From assembly GCA_023935145.1 (NCBI GenBank), contig CM043700.1, positions 27,846,501 through 27,910,500 of the forward strand: 64,000 nt of DNA, in the 5' to 3' direction. Below, piece after piece: positions 9,800 to 21,539 of the stretch. The notes beneath the pieces are model-generated. The model searched no databases. It saw only the letters and a program-made list of their open reading frames with translations, and was not told the origin of the DNA. The DNA comes from Bretschneidera sinensis. Taxonomy: Eukaryota; Streptophyta; Magnoliopsida; Brassicales; Akaniaceae. Both the position numbers and the translations under genes were made by a program. Positions within the stretch are counted from its first letter, which is position 1, and each line of letters begins with the position of its first letter.

Positions 9800-12700
9800 A
9801 GATGACACTTGGACGTGCTAGAGCTAGAGTTAGAGTTGTTGATTTGAGATGGTGTAGTAGATCCCAGTATTTTGACAAGTCGATGTTGAGTTTGAATCTG
9901 TGGTTCCTAGAAGGGAATATGTTGATAGTATGATTGATATTAGTAATATAATTGATATTAAAGGTATGAGAGAATCTGAAGTTGAAAGAGATGAGCTAAG
10001 ATAAGCTCTTACACATGCTTTTGAGAAAATGAATGTAACAGATAATAGAGTGGATAGCTTATAGCATAGACTTGATGAACAGGCTAAAGCAGTGCTTGAT
10101 GTTGTTAATCCAGTAATGGAAGACACTTAAAAAGGGAGAAAAGTGGATTTATGCATAAGATGCAGGGAGATATAATTAAGCTAAATGTTTTGTTGTTTAA
10201 AGGATCTATGAATCCTTTTACGCTTAAGTTTCGGAGAAATATGTAGAGACATTATTTAGTATTTTACAACAAATGATTGCCTTTACTTTGTTTGAGTTAG
10301 AAAGAGACGTTTTGTGAATGGTGGAAAGATATTCTTTCCAAGGTAAGTACAAATATTGATAGACCCTTAACCTGAAATAGGTTTAAGGAAGTTTTTCTTG
10401 ATAGATATTTTCCTTATATCTCTAGAGCTCAACAAGATAGAGATATTATTTATTTGGGGTAAATGTGTTAACTGTGGCTCAGTATGATAGCAGATTTATG
10501 GTTTTATCAATGGTTGTACAAAAAATGGTAGACTTAAAGGAGAAGAAGTGTAAGAGGTTCAAAGATGAACTATGTTTTAAGGTTTGATCGAAACTATCTT
10601 ACATGAGGCATATGAATTATGTCATATTGGTGGATATATCATTTTAGATCGATAGAGATGTGATGGAGTTTAAGGGAAACAGAAAGAGTGCTTAAAGAGG
10701 CTTAGATATGAAGGTTATGGAGGTAGTGGCTGCATGAATGTGCAGGGTAGGAGACCACCCAAAGGATACGTTGCTTGTTCTAGGGATCTGAAGTACAGAA
10801 TCAAAAGAAAACATAATCTATTACTTTTGGAGCTCATAATATTATTGGCAGGACCCTTAGATTTGGGAGACAGATTATGGAAACTGGGAGTCATGGCAAC
10901 GGAAGTAAGTATGCCACCAAAGAGAAGTGGTAATCTGACGCATGATTAAGAGACAGAAGTTTGTTATAGATATATTCAAATAAGATAGTTATCTCAGAAT
11001 TATCAAAAATTTGAAGTACTTTATGTGTAGAGAAGGTGGACATATCAATGTTGGGTGATCTGGGTGCAATCCATTCTTTTGCATCCAGTATTCATATGAA
11101 GTTTATTGAAGTATGTATTAGTCCTTGGATGCAAAATATTTTTGTTGAAATTCCCTCTAGAGATAGAGTGCAAATTATAAATGTTTACAAGGGTTGTGTG
11201 ATTCGTATCAGTGATAGAAAATCTAAAGTTGATTTATATTCTTTGAATATGGTTGATTGTTCCAAAAAGAAGGTAGTGTTCAAGATATGGACATGAGAAG
11301 TGTAACTTTCAGAGAGAATATAAAACACTTTCGAACTATATTTTTTTGCTCCGACGACTAGTAGATGGTTGAAAAAAGGATATGATGAATATTTAGCATG
11401 CACAATGGATTCTAAAAAAGAAAATAGTAGTTAGAATAAATTCTAGTGATGAAAGATTATTCTAATGTAAACCTTGATGAGTTGCTTAGGTTGCCTCCAA
11501 GTAAGGAGATTAAATTTTCTATTGATATGATACCAGGATTATCACATATTTTTAATAGCACCCTAAAGAGTGACAACCACTGGGTTAAGGGATTTGAAAG
11601 TTCAAGAGTTGTTAGATAAATAATTTATTCGATTTAAGGTGCTGCTAGGAGGAGTTTATGTAATGGTTGTGAAGAAAGAAAGATGGAACGATGAAATTGT
11701 GCATAAACTACAAATAGTTGAATAAGAACAAATATTGTTTTCCCATGATAAATAAATTGGTTGAATAGTGCAAGGAGTGAGAGTGTTTTCTAAGATAAAC
11801 TTGAGATTAGGTTATCACCATTTGAGAATAGATAAGGGAGACGTGCCTAAGATTGTTTTTAGGACACGTTATGGTCATAAGTTTCTTGTGATAACATTTG
11901 GATTTAATAATGTTCCAGAAACATTCATGGACTGGATGAATAAAATGTTTGAACCATTTCTGGATAATCTTGTGGTTGTGTTCATCGATAACATCTTGCA
12001 TATCTTAAGACTAAGGAAGAGCAGGTAAAATATTTAGAAATTGTGTTGGAGATTTTGAGGAGAAAGAGATGGTATGATATAAGTTCTCTACGTGTGAGTG
12101 TTGACTGAATGAAATAACTTTCTTGGAACATGCAATATCGGGAAATGCCATAATAGTTAATCCACAAAAGGTAGGGATAATGTTACAATGAGAGAAACCA
12201 ACTAATATAATTGAGATTGGAATCTTCTTAGGGTTAACTTGTTATTTTAGAAGATTCTTTTAGAATTCTTCTATTATTGAAATACTATTGAATAGACTAA
12301 ACAGGAAAGATGTGAGATTGTTATAGTGAGAGAAATGTGAAAAAAAAATTCCAATTTTTAAAGGAGAAATTGACTATAGCTTCAGTATTGGTGTTTCATT
12401 ATGGTGATGAAGGATTTGTGATATATAGTGATACATCACATCAATGATTGAGATATTTGTAGCATAGGAAAGCTGCGGCCATACTTCTAAGCAATTGAAG
12501 ATTCATGATAGGAATTACCACACTCATGACTTAGAAATTGGTAGCTATAGTGTTTACTTTAAAAGATTGGAGACATCATCTATATGGAGCCACTTGGGAG
12601 ATATTCATGGGTTATAAGAGTTTGACATACTTACTTACCCAAAGAGAGTTGAATTTGAGGCAAAGATGGTGGATGAAGTGGTTTGTGACTATGATTGTAC

Positions 12701-14012
12701 AATCCCCTATCATCCAGAAAAATATGAAGGTGATAGCTGATGCATTGAGTAGAAAGTCTACAAGAAAGTTAACTACAATCGGGAGTCCTGATGTGAAATT
12801 GATGATAGATTTAGAGAAATAAGAATGAAGCTGAATATCAGTGATAAAGAAGTATGGTAAACGAATATAGGTGTACAGTCATCCATAGTAAAATGCTTCA
12901 GAGATGCAAGGTAGAGATGAAGAGATAGAAAAGATTAAGCATTGAGTGCTTACTAGAAAGTAATATAAGTTCAAAATTTGAAATTATGGTATCCTAGTCT
13001 TGGAACATAGAAATAGTATTCCCAGTAATATAGAGTTGAGAAAAGAGATAAGGAGGGTGACACATAATGATGTAGATTGATGCAATCAAGCAACAATTAG
13101 ATGTATAGAGGATAAAGATAGAAATACTGGTGGTTAGGATTGAAGAAAGATGTAGCTGAGATTGTGAGGTAGTATAGAATACTATTGAGAATAGTGTCAT
13201 TTAGAGATGCTAGATTTTACACTCTGGTTTTTGGAGAGGCTTTCAGAAAGCCACGGGTACACAGTTGAAATTTAATATAATTTTTCATGCTCAAATAAGA
13301 AGGATTTTAGAGTACTAGAAGATATGTTAAGGGTAAGTGTTATGAGTCCTCAATAAGTTTGAAATGCTTACATACTATCAATTGAAATTGCTGATAATAA
13401 TCAGTAACAAACTAATATTTGGATGGCACCGATTGAGGCATTGTATGGTCGAAAGTGTAGAACTCCTTTATGTTAGAAAGAAATGGGAAAAAGAAACATA
13501 TTTAGTTCATAAATTATTAAGTTAACAACTAAGAGGATCAAATTGGTTATAGAGAACTGTAAAGTAGCACAGAGTAAACCTCTCGAGTTTCCAGAAGGTG
13601 ATGGGGTGTTTTAAAAAATATCTCAATGAAATGGTGTATTGAGATTTAAACAGGAAAGAAAAACTGAATCTGAAGTATGTGGGACTTTATGAGGTTGTTG
13701 AGAAAGTTGGACTAGTTGCGAATAGACTGGATTTGTCTCCAGAATTAAAACATTTATATAATGTATTTCATGTTTTACTTTTAAGAAAGTGTGTACATGT
13801 TGAATATTATAATATTTCAAGCTAAGCTATAGAAATTTAGAAATTTGGGTTTTTATACCAGTACGAGGATTTTAGACAAAAAGAACAAGTCTTGTGTAAT
13901 AAAATACTGTTTAAGTTATGTGGTGGAATAAGGATGTTGAAGAGATTACATGAAAAGTGTGAGACAAGTATGAAGAAATATTGTTCAATTTGTTCTGGAG
14001 TAGAGTAAGGAA
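9800..14012 (+). pseudogene. gypsy gag-pol remains
   Basis: Gag remains cover about 9800-10950. A protease site reads DLGAIHSFAS near 11061-11090, where families have DSGATHSF. Reverse transcriptase is recognisable from [15 protein letters not shown] (near 11789) through [11 protein letters not shown] to the active site, which reads FIDN (near 11981-11992) instead of FIDD. RNase H follows near 12530-12760 with a KDWRHHLYG stretch. Integrase remains lie beyond about 12900; near 13921-14012 a WWNKDVEEIT-like tail resembles the chromodomain-type end of chromovirus integrases. Frameshifts and stops are frequent, so nothing functional can be made. Confidence 0.85.
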
Positions 14013-14048
14013 ATTTCGGGGACGAAATTTTTGTAAGGTGAGTAGATT
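14013..14048 (+). other. polypurine region before the gypsy 3' LTR
   Basis: The sequence GGGGACGAAATTTTTGTAAG followed by GTGAGTAGATT leads directly into the LTR start. This block is a usual feature before the 3' LTR of plant chromoviruses; here the purine run is partly eroded. Confidence 0.6.
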
Positions 14049-16450
14049 TGTAATATATGTATTCATAAAGTAAGGGCAAAGAAGTAATTTAATAAATACG
14101 ACATGAAGTTTAAATAATATAATTACGCGAATGATTTAGTATCGAATAAAACAATTCTTTTGAAAAAAAATTCGAGACGTAGACATCATTTAAAAAAATT
14201 AGATCTGAACGTCCAAATGAGGTCAGAAGAAAGAAAATTAAAAAAAAGTTTTTTAAAAAAAAATAAATAATAAATTTTTTTTTAAAAAAAAAATCAAGAA
14301 AAACGGCAGCAGGTGGCAGCCCCTGCTTCCAAGTGAAATTGTGAAGGGTTTATACCCTTCATCTCTCCAGAATGTGGAGACTTTGTGGAGGGGTGGGGGG
14401 CTACCAAAGAAAGAAGAAATGTGCATGTAGGACACATGCACATTTCGTGGAGCATTTTTTTTGGGGGGGGGGGGGGGGGGGGGAGGGGGCAGTTAGAGGC
14501 TGAAGTTAAAGTTTCGCATATATAAGTATATGCGCCTATATGAAATCATAAGATTTCACATAGTTTCTTTCAATCTCTCGTTTTTCTCTAAACATTTGGG
14601 GACTCAAAGAAATGCTGAAATATCAAAATTTTGAAGGAGTTTTCTGCGGAATTTCATCAAGAATCATGAAAAGCTATCAAAAAAACAGAAGGTAATAATG
14701 TAATGGTTATTTTTGAATTTCTGACATTTATGAAGTTTCCCTGAATTCAAAGTGAGAATTTTCAAAGTGTGTGGTTTATATCGAATTAAAGAATAAATTA
14801 GAAAATTTATATAAATATGATGTTAGGTGTTGACGGAGGGAGAATTTCTTAGAGAAACGGGAAAGGTAAGGAGGTGATCCACGAGTAGCTTTAAGAGCTA
14901 CTTGGTGAGTTGGATTTACTTTAAGTAGTCTAAATAAAAATCAAATATCTAGAAATAATATCATAATAAATTATTAGCTTATGTTGTGGTGATAGATAAA
15001 GAGTTGGTTGATAACTATGATATGAATTTTGGACGTATAGAAAATTATTATGATAGAAATAATATTTTTGGAAATAATAAGTTGATTTAATAATAAAAGT
15101 GATAAGTGAAAATCTTGATGAGTTATATTGATGTTTTAATATGAATTATGATGAGATGACTTTTAGTGGATCTTGACAAGTTTTGATGGATGATTTGATG
15201 TGATTTGGGATGAAATTTAGTGGATATTGACAAGCTTTGATGGATGATTTGATCTGATTTATGATGAAATTTAGTGGATATTGACAAGCTTTGATGAATG
15301 ATTTGATGTGATTTGGGATGAAATTTAGTGGATCTTGACAAGCTTTAATGGATGATTTGATGTGATTTGGGATAAGAGGAATTTAGTGAAATTTTAGTTA
15401 TATAAATTTGAGAATAATCAGGATAGCCAATTTAAGTGTTTTGAATTTATGTTGTTTTTATATTACTGTTCATATGCATATTTCGTATTATTACTTATGT
15501 GCATATGTATTAAATAAGATAATCGAAAGAACCGAAAAGGGGCCAGTCTAATGAAACAACCGTGATAACTGGTATATACTGGAAATAAAAGGGACATCGT
15601 GATAGAAGGTATATGCTGAAAAAATTCTGTGGCAGCCGGGATAAGCTGCAAAGAAAAGAACCGGGAGGGAGCCGGTCTAAGATAATAACAATCTGTCAAC
15701 AGGTGGGAAGACGTTCCCATCATAATCATTCATGCATTACATCTGTTTTAATTATTGCTTGCATTATTGAAATACTTATGGTTAGTGTATTATTGTGAAT
15801 ATAATTATAGATGATTGAGTCTCATAGAAAGAGACAGCTATGGCGATAAGATGATTGAAATGTTGAGGTGTGGTGTGTTATTTTTATGGTGATAAGAACT
15901 ATCTAAATGGTAGACTTTATGATGTGACCCTCATTGCGAGGAAATTTTGAGATAATTGATGGTCTTGAGGTGAACCAATAAATAAGAGGAAGAGAATGAT
16001 AGAGAATGAATATTATGACATGGGTAGTGATAGTAGGGTGCTAGTATCAAGTGTAAAAGATATAAATTGATTTAAATATTAAAAGACTGTTTATACAAAT
16101 GAGTACTTTTAGTAAATTTAATTCATTGAGCTTGTGAAGCTCACTCCTCATTGTACAATGATTTTTAGGTAGCAGGCTTGACAAATAGTTTGGTGAGTTG
16201 AGGTTCAGAAGAAATCATTTTCTGTAAGCCACGTACGTGTCAACATCCTCAGACTAATGAGAAAATAAAATGAAAAATTTATTTGTAAATATTCATGCAT
16301 TTTACGTTGTATAGAATGTTTAAAGATCGGATTGATGTAAATTTCTTTTGGAGTTATTTATTTTTATTGTTGCATATATGTGTCGTGCTGAGATTCTCAA
16401 AATGTGATGACACTGTTTCGGGGGTGGCCAACCCCCGATGGGTCGTTACA
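14049..16450 (+). repeat. 3' LTR of the gypsy element
   Basis: The 2,402-bp copy of the 5' LTR keeps the same inner features: stem-loop region (about 14308-14450), long G-run (from about 14463), TATA-like sequence, 54-bp tandem repeats (15169-15387) and the GGTCGTTACA end. Differences from the 5' copy are scattered substitutions and small indels. Confidence 0.92.
15169..15387. repeat. 54-bp tandem repeat, four copies, in gypsy 3' LTR
   Basis: Units begin at 15169, 15223, 15277 and 15331. Copy number and order are the same as in the 5' LTR, so the array predates this insertion. Confidence 0.85.
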
Positions 16451-16853
16451 TTATCCTTGGTAAAGGGGTTGTTTCTTGGGGAAGCAAAAAACAGACGTGT
16501 ATTTCTCACTCAACAATGAAATATGAATTTATAGCTTTAACAATAACTGGGAAAGAGGCAGAATGGATACGCAAATTATTGTTGGATAAAAGTTTGTGGC
16601 CACATACTATCCCTCTAATTTCCATTCACTGTAACAGTGAAGCTACGTTGTTAAGGGCTTATAACAGTACCTATAATGGTAAGTCCAAATATATCAGTCT
16701 GAGACATGAGCATGTAAGACAATTAATAAGAGACAGTATTATCACAATTTTCTATGTGAAGTTAAGTAAAAACTTGGTTGATCCTTTCACTAAAGCTCTC
16801 TCTAAGGAGTTAATGAGAATGACAACTTTGAAAACGAGGATGATACCTTTTTA
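16451..16853 (+). pseudogene. copia RNase H remains, last part
   Basis: The copia frame resumes right after the gypsy element with VVSWGSKKQTCISHSTMKYE, followed by GKEAEW, a SEA motif (IHCNSEATLLRA) and KYISLRHEHVRQLI, all typical of the copia RNase H end. This stretch is open to a stop at 16852. It ends about 95 bp before the presumed 3' LTR. Confidence 0.85.
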
Positions 16854-16946
16854 AAAGAATCAATAGTAATGGTAACTTGACTTTATTTCTAGCATTACAC
16901 TTAGTTATAAAGTTTAATGGGTAAAAACAAGTTACTGGTAAGTGAT

Positions 16947-17268
16947 TGTATCAATACTGACAAAAGTTAGCCCCATAATAAACTGCTTCAATTTCTTTTT
17001 TGATTTTTCAGAATTCTTCTTCTTCTTCTATTTTCTCTCTGAAAAAATACAATTACTTTCTTCATTGTTTCAAAAGAGAACTCAAAGAAGAATCTCTGAT
17101 TTTGCTCTTAGAGATTCTTAGAGACTTTGAGTATTTTAGAGGAATATTTGTCAAAACCCAAACCAATCAAGTGAGGACAAATAAAGCCTTAAAGACAACG
17201 TAATCTGCATCTCAAAATAATCATTTTTTTGTACTTCTAAACACTCTGAATATACAATTTTCCCAACA
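16947..17268 (+). repeat. 3' LTR of the copia element, 5' part missing
   Basis: From about 16978 the sequence matches the 5' LTR closely, through the shared AATAAAGCCTTAAAGACAAC block to the final CCCAACA. Upstream of that the U3 palindromes present in the 5' LTR are absent, so about 300 bp were lost. The 5' limit is set at the TGTA after the purine-rich stretch and is approximate. Confidence 0.75.
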
Positions 17269-17273
17269 TTGAG

Positions 17274-18694
17274 GATTTAAAGGGATTTTGGAGGTGAGAA
17301 AGTAAGGAAAAATGTCTCTAAAATTGTACTTTCTCTCAAAGATTGCCTCTATTTTAAAGAAAAAAAATTCTCTTTTTCTTCCTTTTCTTTTTTCCTCGAT
17401 TTGAGCAGAAAAAGGGGAAAGTAAGAGCGTTTGGGGGGCAAGAGAATGAGGGAAAATATGGGATTTCACTGTTTTCTTCTTTTTTCTCCTTCTCTGCCTC
17501 ACATGTCTGTAAGCATATTTTAAATTAGGGGTATTTAGGTTATTTCATTTTTTAAGTTTAGATTTAACGGATTCCATCTAATCCAAATATGGGTAACTGT
17601 CATTTCCAAAACTATGAGTTGCTAAATGTACATTATGCCAAACCTCCATAGGGTAAATGTATTTTTCCCATATTTTACACCAAATATTTACCTATAGTAA
17701 AGATAAATAAAAACTACTAAGGAAGCAGGACTATCAATTTCAAAAGTTTCAAGCCAATAACTTCGAGGTCATGACCTACTTTTACGCAAGGAAATATAAA
17801 TTTCTACCAAATTTAATGTAAATTTTCAATCAATAACTTGAGCTAAAAAGTATTTGGACCCAATGGCCTATACTTCTGGGCATGTACAAACCCATGTTCT
17901 GTAAAATCAAAGGTTAATCTCACCGATCTCGTTTTTGAGTCTGATCGTAGCATTTGCTTCTAAATTAACTTTTTAGAAACGATGTTGATTTCAATAATCA
18001 ATTATTCACTATGACGACTTGACTTAGTATTGTTTACTGTGATGAACAAGAAAGTAGGAAAAAGACTGACCAGAAAATTTAGTGATGCGACATTGATGAT
18101 TCGTGATCAGGCCACCTTGCGGTATGCGGATTAGTCAAAATTGGGTCTAATAGTCGGGGCTTGGAAAATGCATGTACCCTTTGCCAAGGGGAAAGAGAAA
18201 ATAAAAAACATTGGCGGTGTATTTTCGTTAACGGTGGATGAATATCTTTCCTTTTTATTTAAGCTAAAAAAAGAAAATAAAAGAAAGCACAATTGTCTAT
18301 GCACCCGTTCTAGACATATATTTAAAAAACTTGAATTACCTACCACTCGAACTTCTACATTATTTATATCCGATTTTTTTTAAATCTTTTATGGGGATAT
18401 CGACGAGCAGTATTGAAAAAGAAACCATCATCAGCAGCAAAAGTGGGAGCCTTTGCCTTCGCTTTGCCTTTGTATAATAAATGTGGTTCACTATAAAGTA
18501 AAAAATGGGTGATTGATGTGTGTAACTCTCATTTCCATTTCCCTATACCAGAAAAATGTTAAAGGAAGAAAAAGAAGGGTCGTATCGTAAACACCAAAAC
18601 ATATTGGACCCTTTGTCTCTGCTTTGCCTTTTGTTTTTTGGTTCTTTTTTCTGTTAGAATTTTGTCATCCACTGAATGTGCAACATAATTAGGA
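17274..18694. other. intergenic, no gene recognised
   Basis: AT-rich sequence with purine- and pyrimidine-rich patches. GGGTAA-containing stretches near 17590 and 17650 resemble one end of a MITE, but no partner end was found. Short frames around 17221-17502 and 18131-18383 match nothing I recognise. Confidence 0.4.
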
Positions 18695-19061
18695 TTTATT
18701 GCATGGCAATCCTTAAACTATGAACTCATAACATTTAGCTCATAGAACTATTAATTTGACGTAATAAATTCTTTAAATCTATTTTATGATCAGAAATTTA
18801 ATCAAGTGAGGAACTTAAAAGAAAATTTCACTGCTACAATGATTTGTCTAGATCCAATTTTTGTAGCAATCATTTACCGTGTGAGTAATTATCAAATGGA
18901 ATAATATTCACTTCTTGTATTTTCTTAAGTGTTTTATCGGAAAATAGAATTAAAGAATTGATTGCTATTAATTCATAGTTTAAAGACCCTATGTGCCAAA
19001 TTAATAGTTCAATGAGTTAAATGCTACAAATTCATAATTCAAGAATTTGTGCTGCAATAAA
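18695..19061. mobile_element. MITE with about 65-bp inverted ends
   Basis: The left end (TTTATTGCATGGCAATCCTT, then CATTTAGCTCATAGAACTAT) is matched in reverse complement at the right end (GTTCAATGAGTTAAATGCTA up to GCTGCAATAAA). The inverted ends are imperfect over about 65 bp. The interior is AT-rich with no frame. No target duplication was settled, so the superfamily is open. Confidence 0.65.
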
Positions 19062-19811
19062 CACATATAATTAATGACTATTTGGGATACGAGCCTCGTA
19101 ATGCTTCTCATTTTCATTTTCGCTCAACATTTTAAATATACATTTCAAATAAATTGATAACTTTTACCTCAGATTTTACAAATAACAAGGGATATTTTTC
19201 TCCCTTTTCTTTAAATAAGAAATATTTAAATTTAAATATATAATTTGACAATTGTGAACAATGAGAAATACAATTGTGTTTCGTGCCGTAGGTTTCATTT
19301 GGAGATGTTTTAAATTTTGTTTAAATCATCCCCAATTAAATAAGACTATTTTGTTTATTACAATATCCAACTTATTAACTCTTGGCCATTTAAAGTAATT
19401 CTGCTTAAATTACATTTAAAAATTTTCAAACACCATCATACAAGTGTGACAATAAAGATTTTAGACTTTTGGCTTTTTAAGATAACAAAAATTTGTTTTC
19501 CATCAAAGAAAAGATAACAAAATCTCAGTTTAGATTAAAATATTTGAAATGATATAAATATGATGAAAATAGGAAAGAAAAATTAATGAAAATCTTGCGC
19601 ACAGAAAGTAATTAGATAAAAATAAATTTTAACAATCTTCAGTATAGAATTAATTAAGAAAAAATTATACTCAAGAGTCAAGACATTAACTTCCTAAAGC
19701 AAAAAATAAAAGCATTTCTTTTTAAAAACAAAAATTATAGGCTGCACTTGGACTAATGATGCAGCAGCCTACAGCCTTACCCTTTATAGGGGAGTAAAGG
19801 CGGAAAGAGGC
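19062..19811. other. AT-rich intergenic sequence
   Basis: No gene, repeat or motif recognised. Confidence 0.4.
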
Positions 19812-20186
19812 TTAGGGCTTGTTTGAGAGGGTGTTCAAAAACCCTTTTCAGTGTTCAAATATTAAAAAGCCTTTTCAAACACTGCTAGGCTTGTTTGGGA
19901 CATTGTGTTAAAAAATAGTATTAAACACAGTTTTGTAAAAATGACTGTTCAAACACTAATATTTGAACACTGCTATTTGACATTTTCGGTCTGAAATCAC
20001 TGTCCAATTTTTAGAATCACTTTCCCAATTCACATACCTCTTCTCTCACTCGCGACCTCACCTTCTCCTTCTCCAATTCACAGAGCTCTTCCCTCTCTCT
20101 GTAACGCCTTCAACCTTCTCTCTCCCTATTTCCTTTCTTTTCACTTTCTAACCAGGTCTCTCTCATTTCCTCTTCAACAAATCGCG

Positions 20187-20400
20187 ATGGTGACGAGCTC
20201 GAAGAAACCCAGAAGAGAGGAGAGAAATTTTTATCTCATTTTCCTACTTCCCAAACGATCTGTAACTCTCTCTTACAGTACCCATATGAACGGACGACAA
20301 GAAGAGAGATACCCATCTGAACGGACGACGAGAAGCGATGAGAAAGATCCAGAAATTCTTCAACTCGAATTCTCACAGACGCTCATCCTCTCTTTGTAAG
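20187..20400 (+). other. leader-like open stretch inside the PIF-like element
   Basis: A CT-rich stretch (20036-20186) leads to an ATG and a 70-codon open frame that ends just before a good splice-donor sequence (GTAAGTCTC near 20397). It looks like a captured 5' UTR plus first exon, or part of the element's own transcript. The protein matches nothing I recognise. Confidence 0.25.
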
Positions 20401-21400
20401 TCTCTCTTTCTTACGGTACCAGTATTGGTCTTCTCTTTTAGATTACCAATTACTCTCTTTCAATAGCCCTTGTAAATGAACTTTTGCATGATTCTCGGTG
20501 TTGATTTGATGGATTTTTTAGATTACCCATTCCTCTGGTTTTTTAGTTTCTTTTGTTGAGATGATCTATTTTGTTTAGTAGTTCTTCAGCAAAAACGGAC
20601 TTGGGTTCTGTTTATCTATGTGTTTTGGTTCATCGGTATGAGATATTCTTACTGGGTTTTAGGTTCTTGATCTTCTGGTTGATATTGAACTGACCCCACT
20701 ACGGGAGTTTTAAGCAACGTGTTTGTTTGTTTTTTATACTTTCCTTTTTGTATAGCCATATTTATGTTTGCTTGAGCTAGTTTATCTTCAATTGGGTTGC
20801 TAGGTTTTATTTGTGTCTGCTTAAGCTGGCAATGATTTTGATATTGAAATTGCTTGTAAGAATTGCTTACTGTTGTATACAGGAGGTTTGTAATTGATGT
20901 TCTTGAAAATCTTATGTTTTCTTGCTGAAAAATCCATTTGTTTTTGCTCTTTTGGGGGGTTTTGGAAAGCTTGGAAGCTATAGTATTGCTGGTAAGGTCT
21001 CAGAAACACCATTTAGTTTTGCTAAATGAGAGAATGAAGTCACATAAAATCTGTAAATTACAACTTCTAATATCAGCAGTGATTTTTTTATCTTCATAGT
21101 TTGAGTAAAGCAAACTGTTTCTTCAGTAATTTTTTGTTTCTTTATTGGCGTGCTCCATTGTAAGGAGAACTTTTTTTATCTACTACAAAATGACTTTAGT
21201 TTGACAAAGGTGTAATATAAACATAGTGACACAAGATACATAGTAATTTTAGAATTTTGTACCAACTGTGAAGTCTAAAGAACAGTATGAACGAAATCAA
21301 AAACTAGAGTTAGTAAAAATAGCAAATAAATCTAACAATTTAGGAGAAAAAGCATCTACTATCATTACTGGAAATTGTTGGTGAGTTTTTAAGTACTTAC

Positions 21401-21539
21401 TTATAAAATCTCCTACATGAACACTAGGGTCTTTCCACATTGAACCACCATCTACTAATATTGTAGTGGAGAGAGATGGTTAAAGGAGTAGAGAGACAAG
21501 AGAGAGGAAGAAGAACATGAGCATGGAGAAAATCTTCAT
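21401..21539 (-). pseudogene. first exon of a cupredoxin-like secreted protein gene (captured fragment)
   Basis: Read on the minus strand, the ATG at 21539 opens a signal-peptide-like sequence, MKIFSMLMFFFLSLVSLLL, then an in-frame TAA, then PSLSTTILVDGG and WKDPSVHVGDFI, followed by a good donor (GTAAGT). This resembles the first exon of a small plant cupredoxin/early-nodulin-like family, in which a VGD-type motif precedes the first beta strands. A TATA-like TTTTATAAG lies upstream on the same strand (about 21686-21694). No following exon was found. The stop is probably a CAA-to-TAA change. Family assignment is from memory of the motif pattern and is moderate. Confidence 0.5.

Larger units (their letters stand above)
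7289..16450 (+). mobile_element. Ty3/gypsy LTR retrotransposon with 2.4-kb LTRs
   Basis: Two long direct repeats (7289-9700 and 14049-16450), each starting TGTAAT and ending GGTCGTTACA, enclose 4.3 kb of decayed gag-pol. A primer site TGGTATCAGAG for initiator tRNA-Met follows the first LTR. A polypurine region after the GGGGACGAAATTTTTGTAAG block precedes the second. The insertion site shows TTACC (7284-7288) and TTATC (16451-16455), a 5-bp duplication with one change, and the interrupted copia frame continues across it. Order of domains (protease, RT, RNase H, integrase), LTR length and the integrase tail fit a chromovirus of the Tekay/Del type. All frames are broken. Confidence 0.92.
607..17268 (+). 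mobile_element. Ty1/copia LTR retrotransposon, interrupted by two later insertions
   Basis: The element runs from a TGTTGG terminus at 607 to CCCAACA at 17268 and is flanked by the identical 5-bp duplication TTGAG (602-606 and 17269-17273). Decayed gag, protease, integrase, reverse transcriptase and RNase H follow in that order, which is the copia order. The coding remains are split at 3928-6444 by a solo LTR and at 7289-16450 by a gypsy element; on each side the copia reading frame resumes across the duplicated target bases. Removing both inserts and one copy of each duplication leaves about 4,970 bp, a normal copia length. The two LTRs are unequal because the 3' copy has lost about 300 bp of its 5' part. 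No good tRNA primer site is visible after the 5' LTR. The element is dead: many stops, no continuous frame. Confidence 0.9.
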
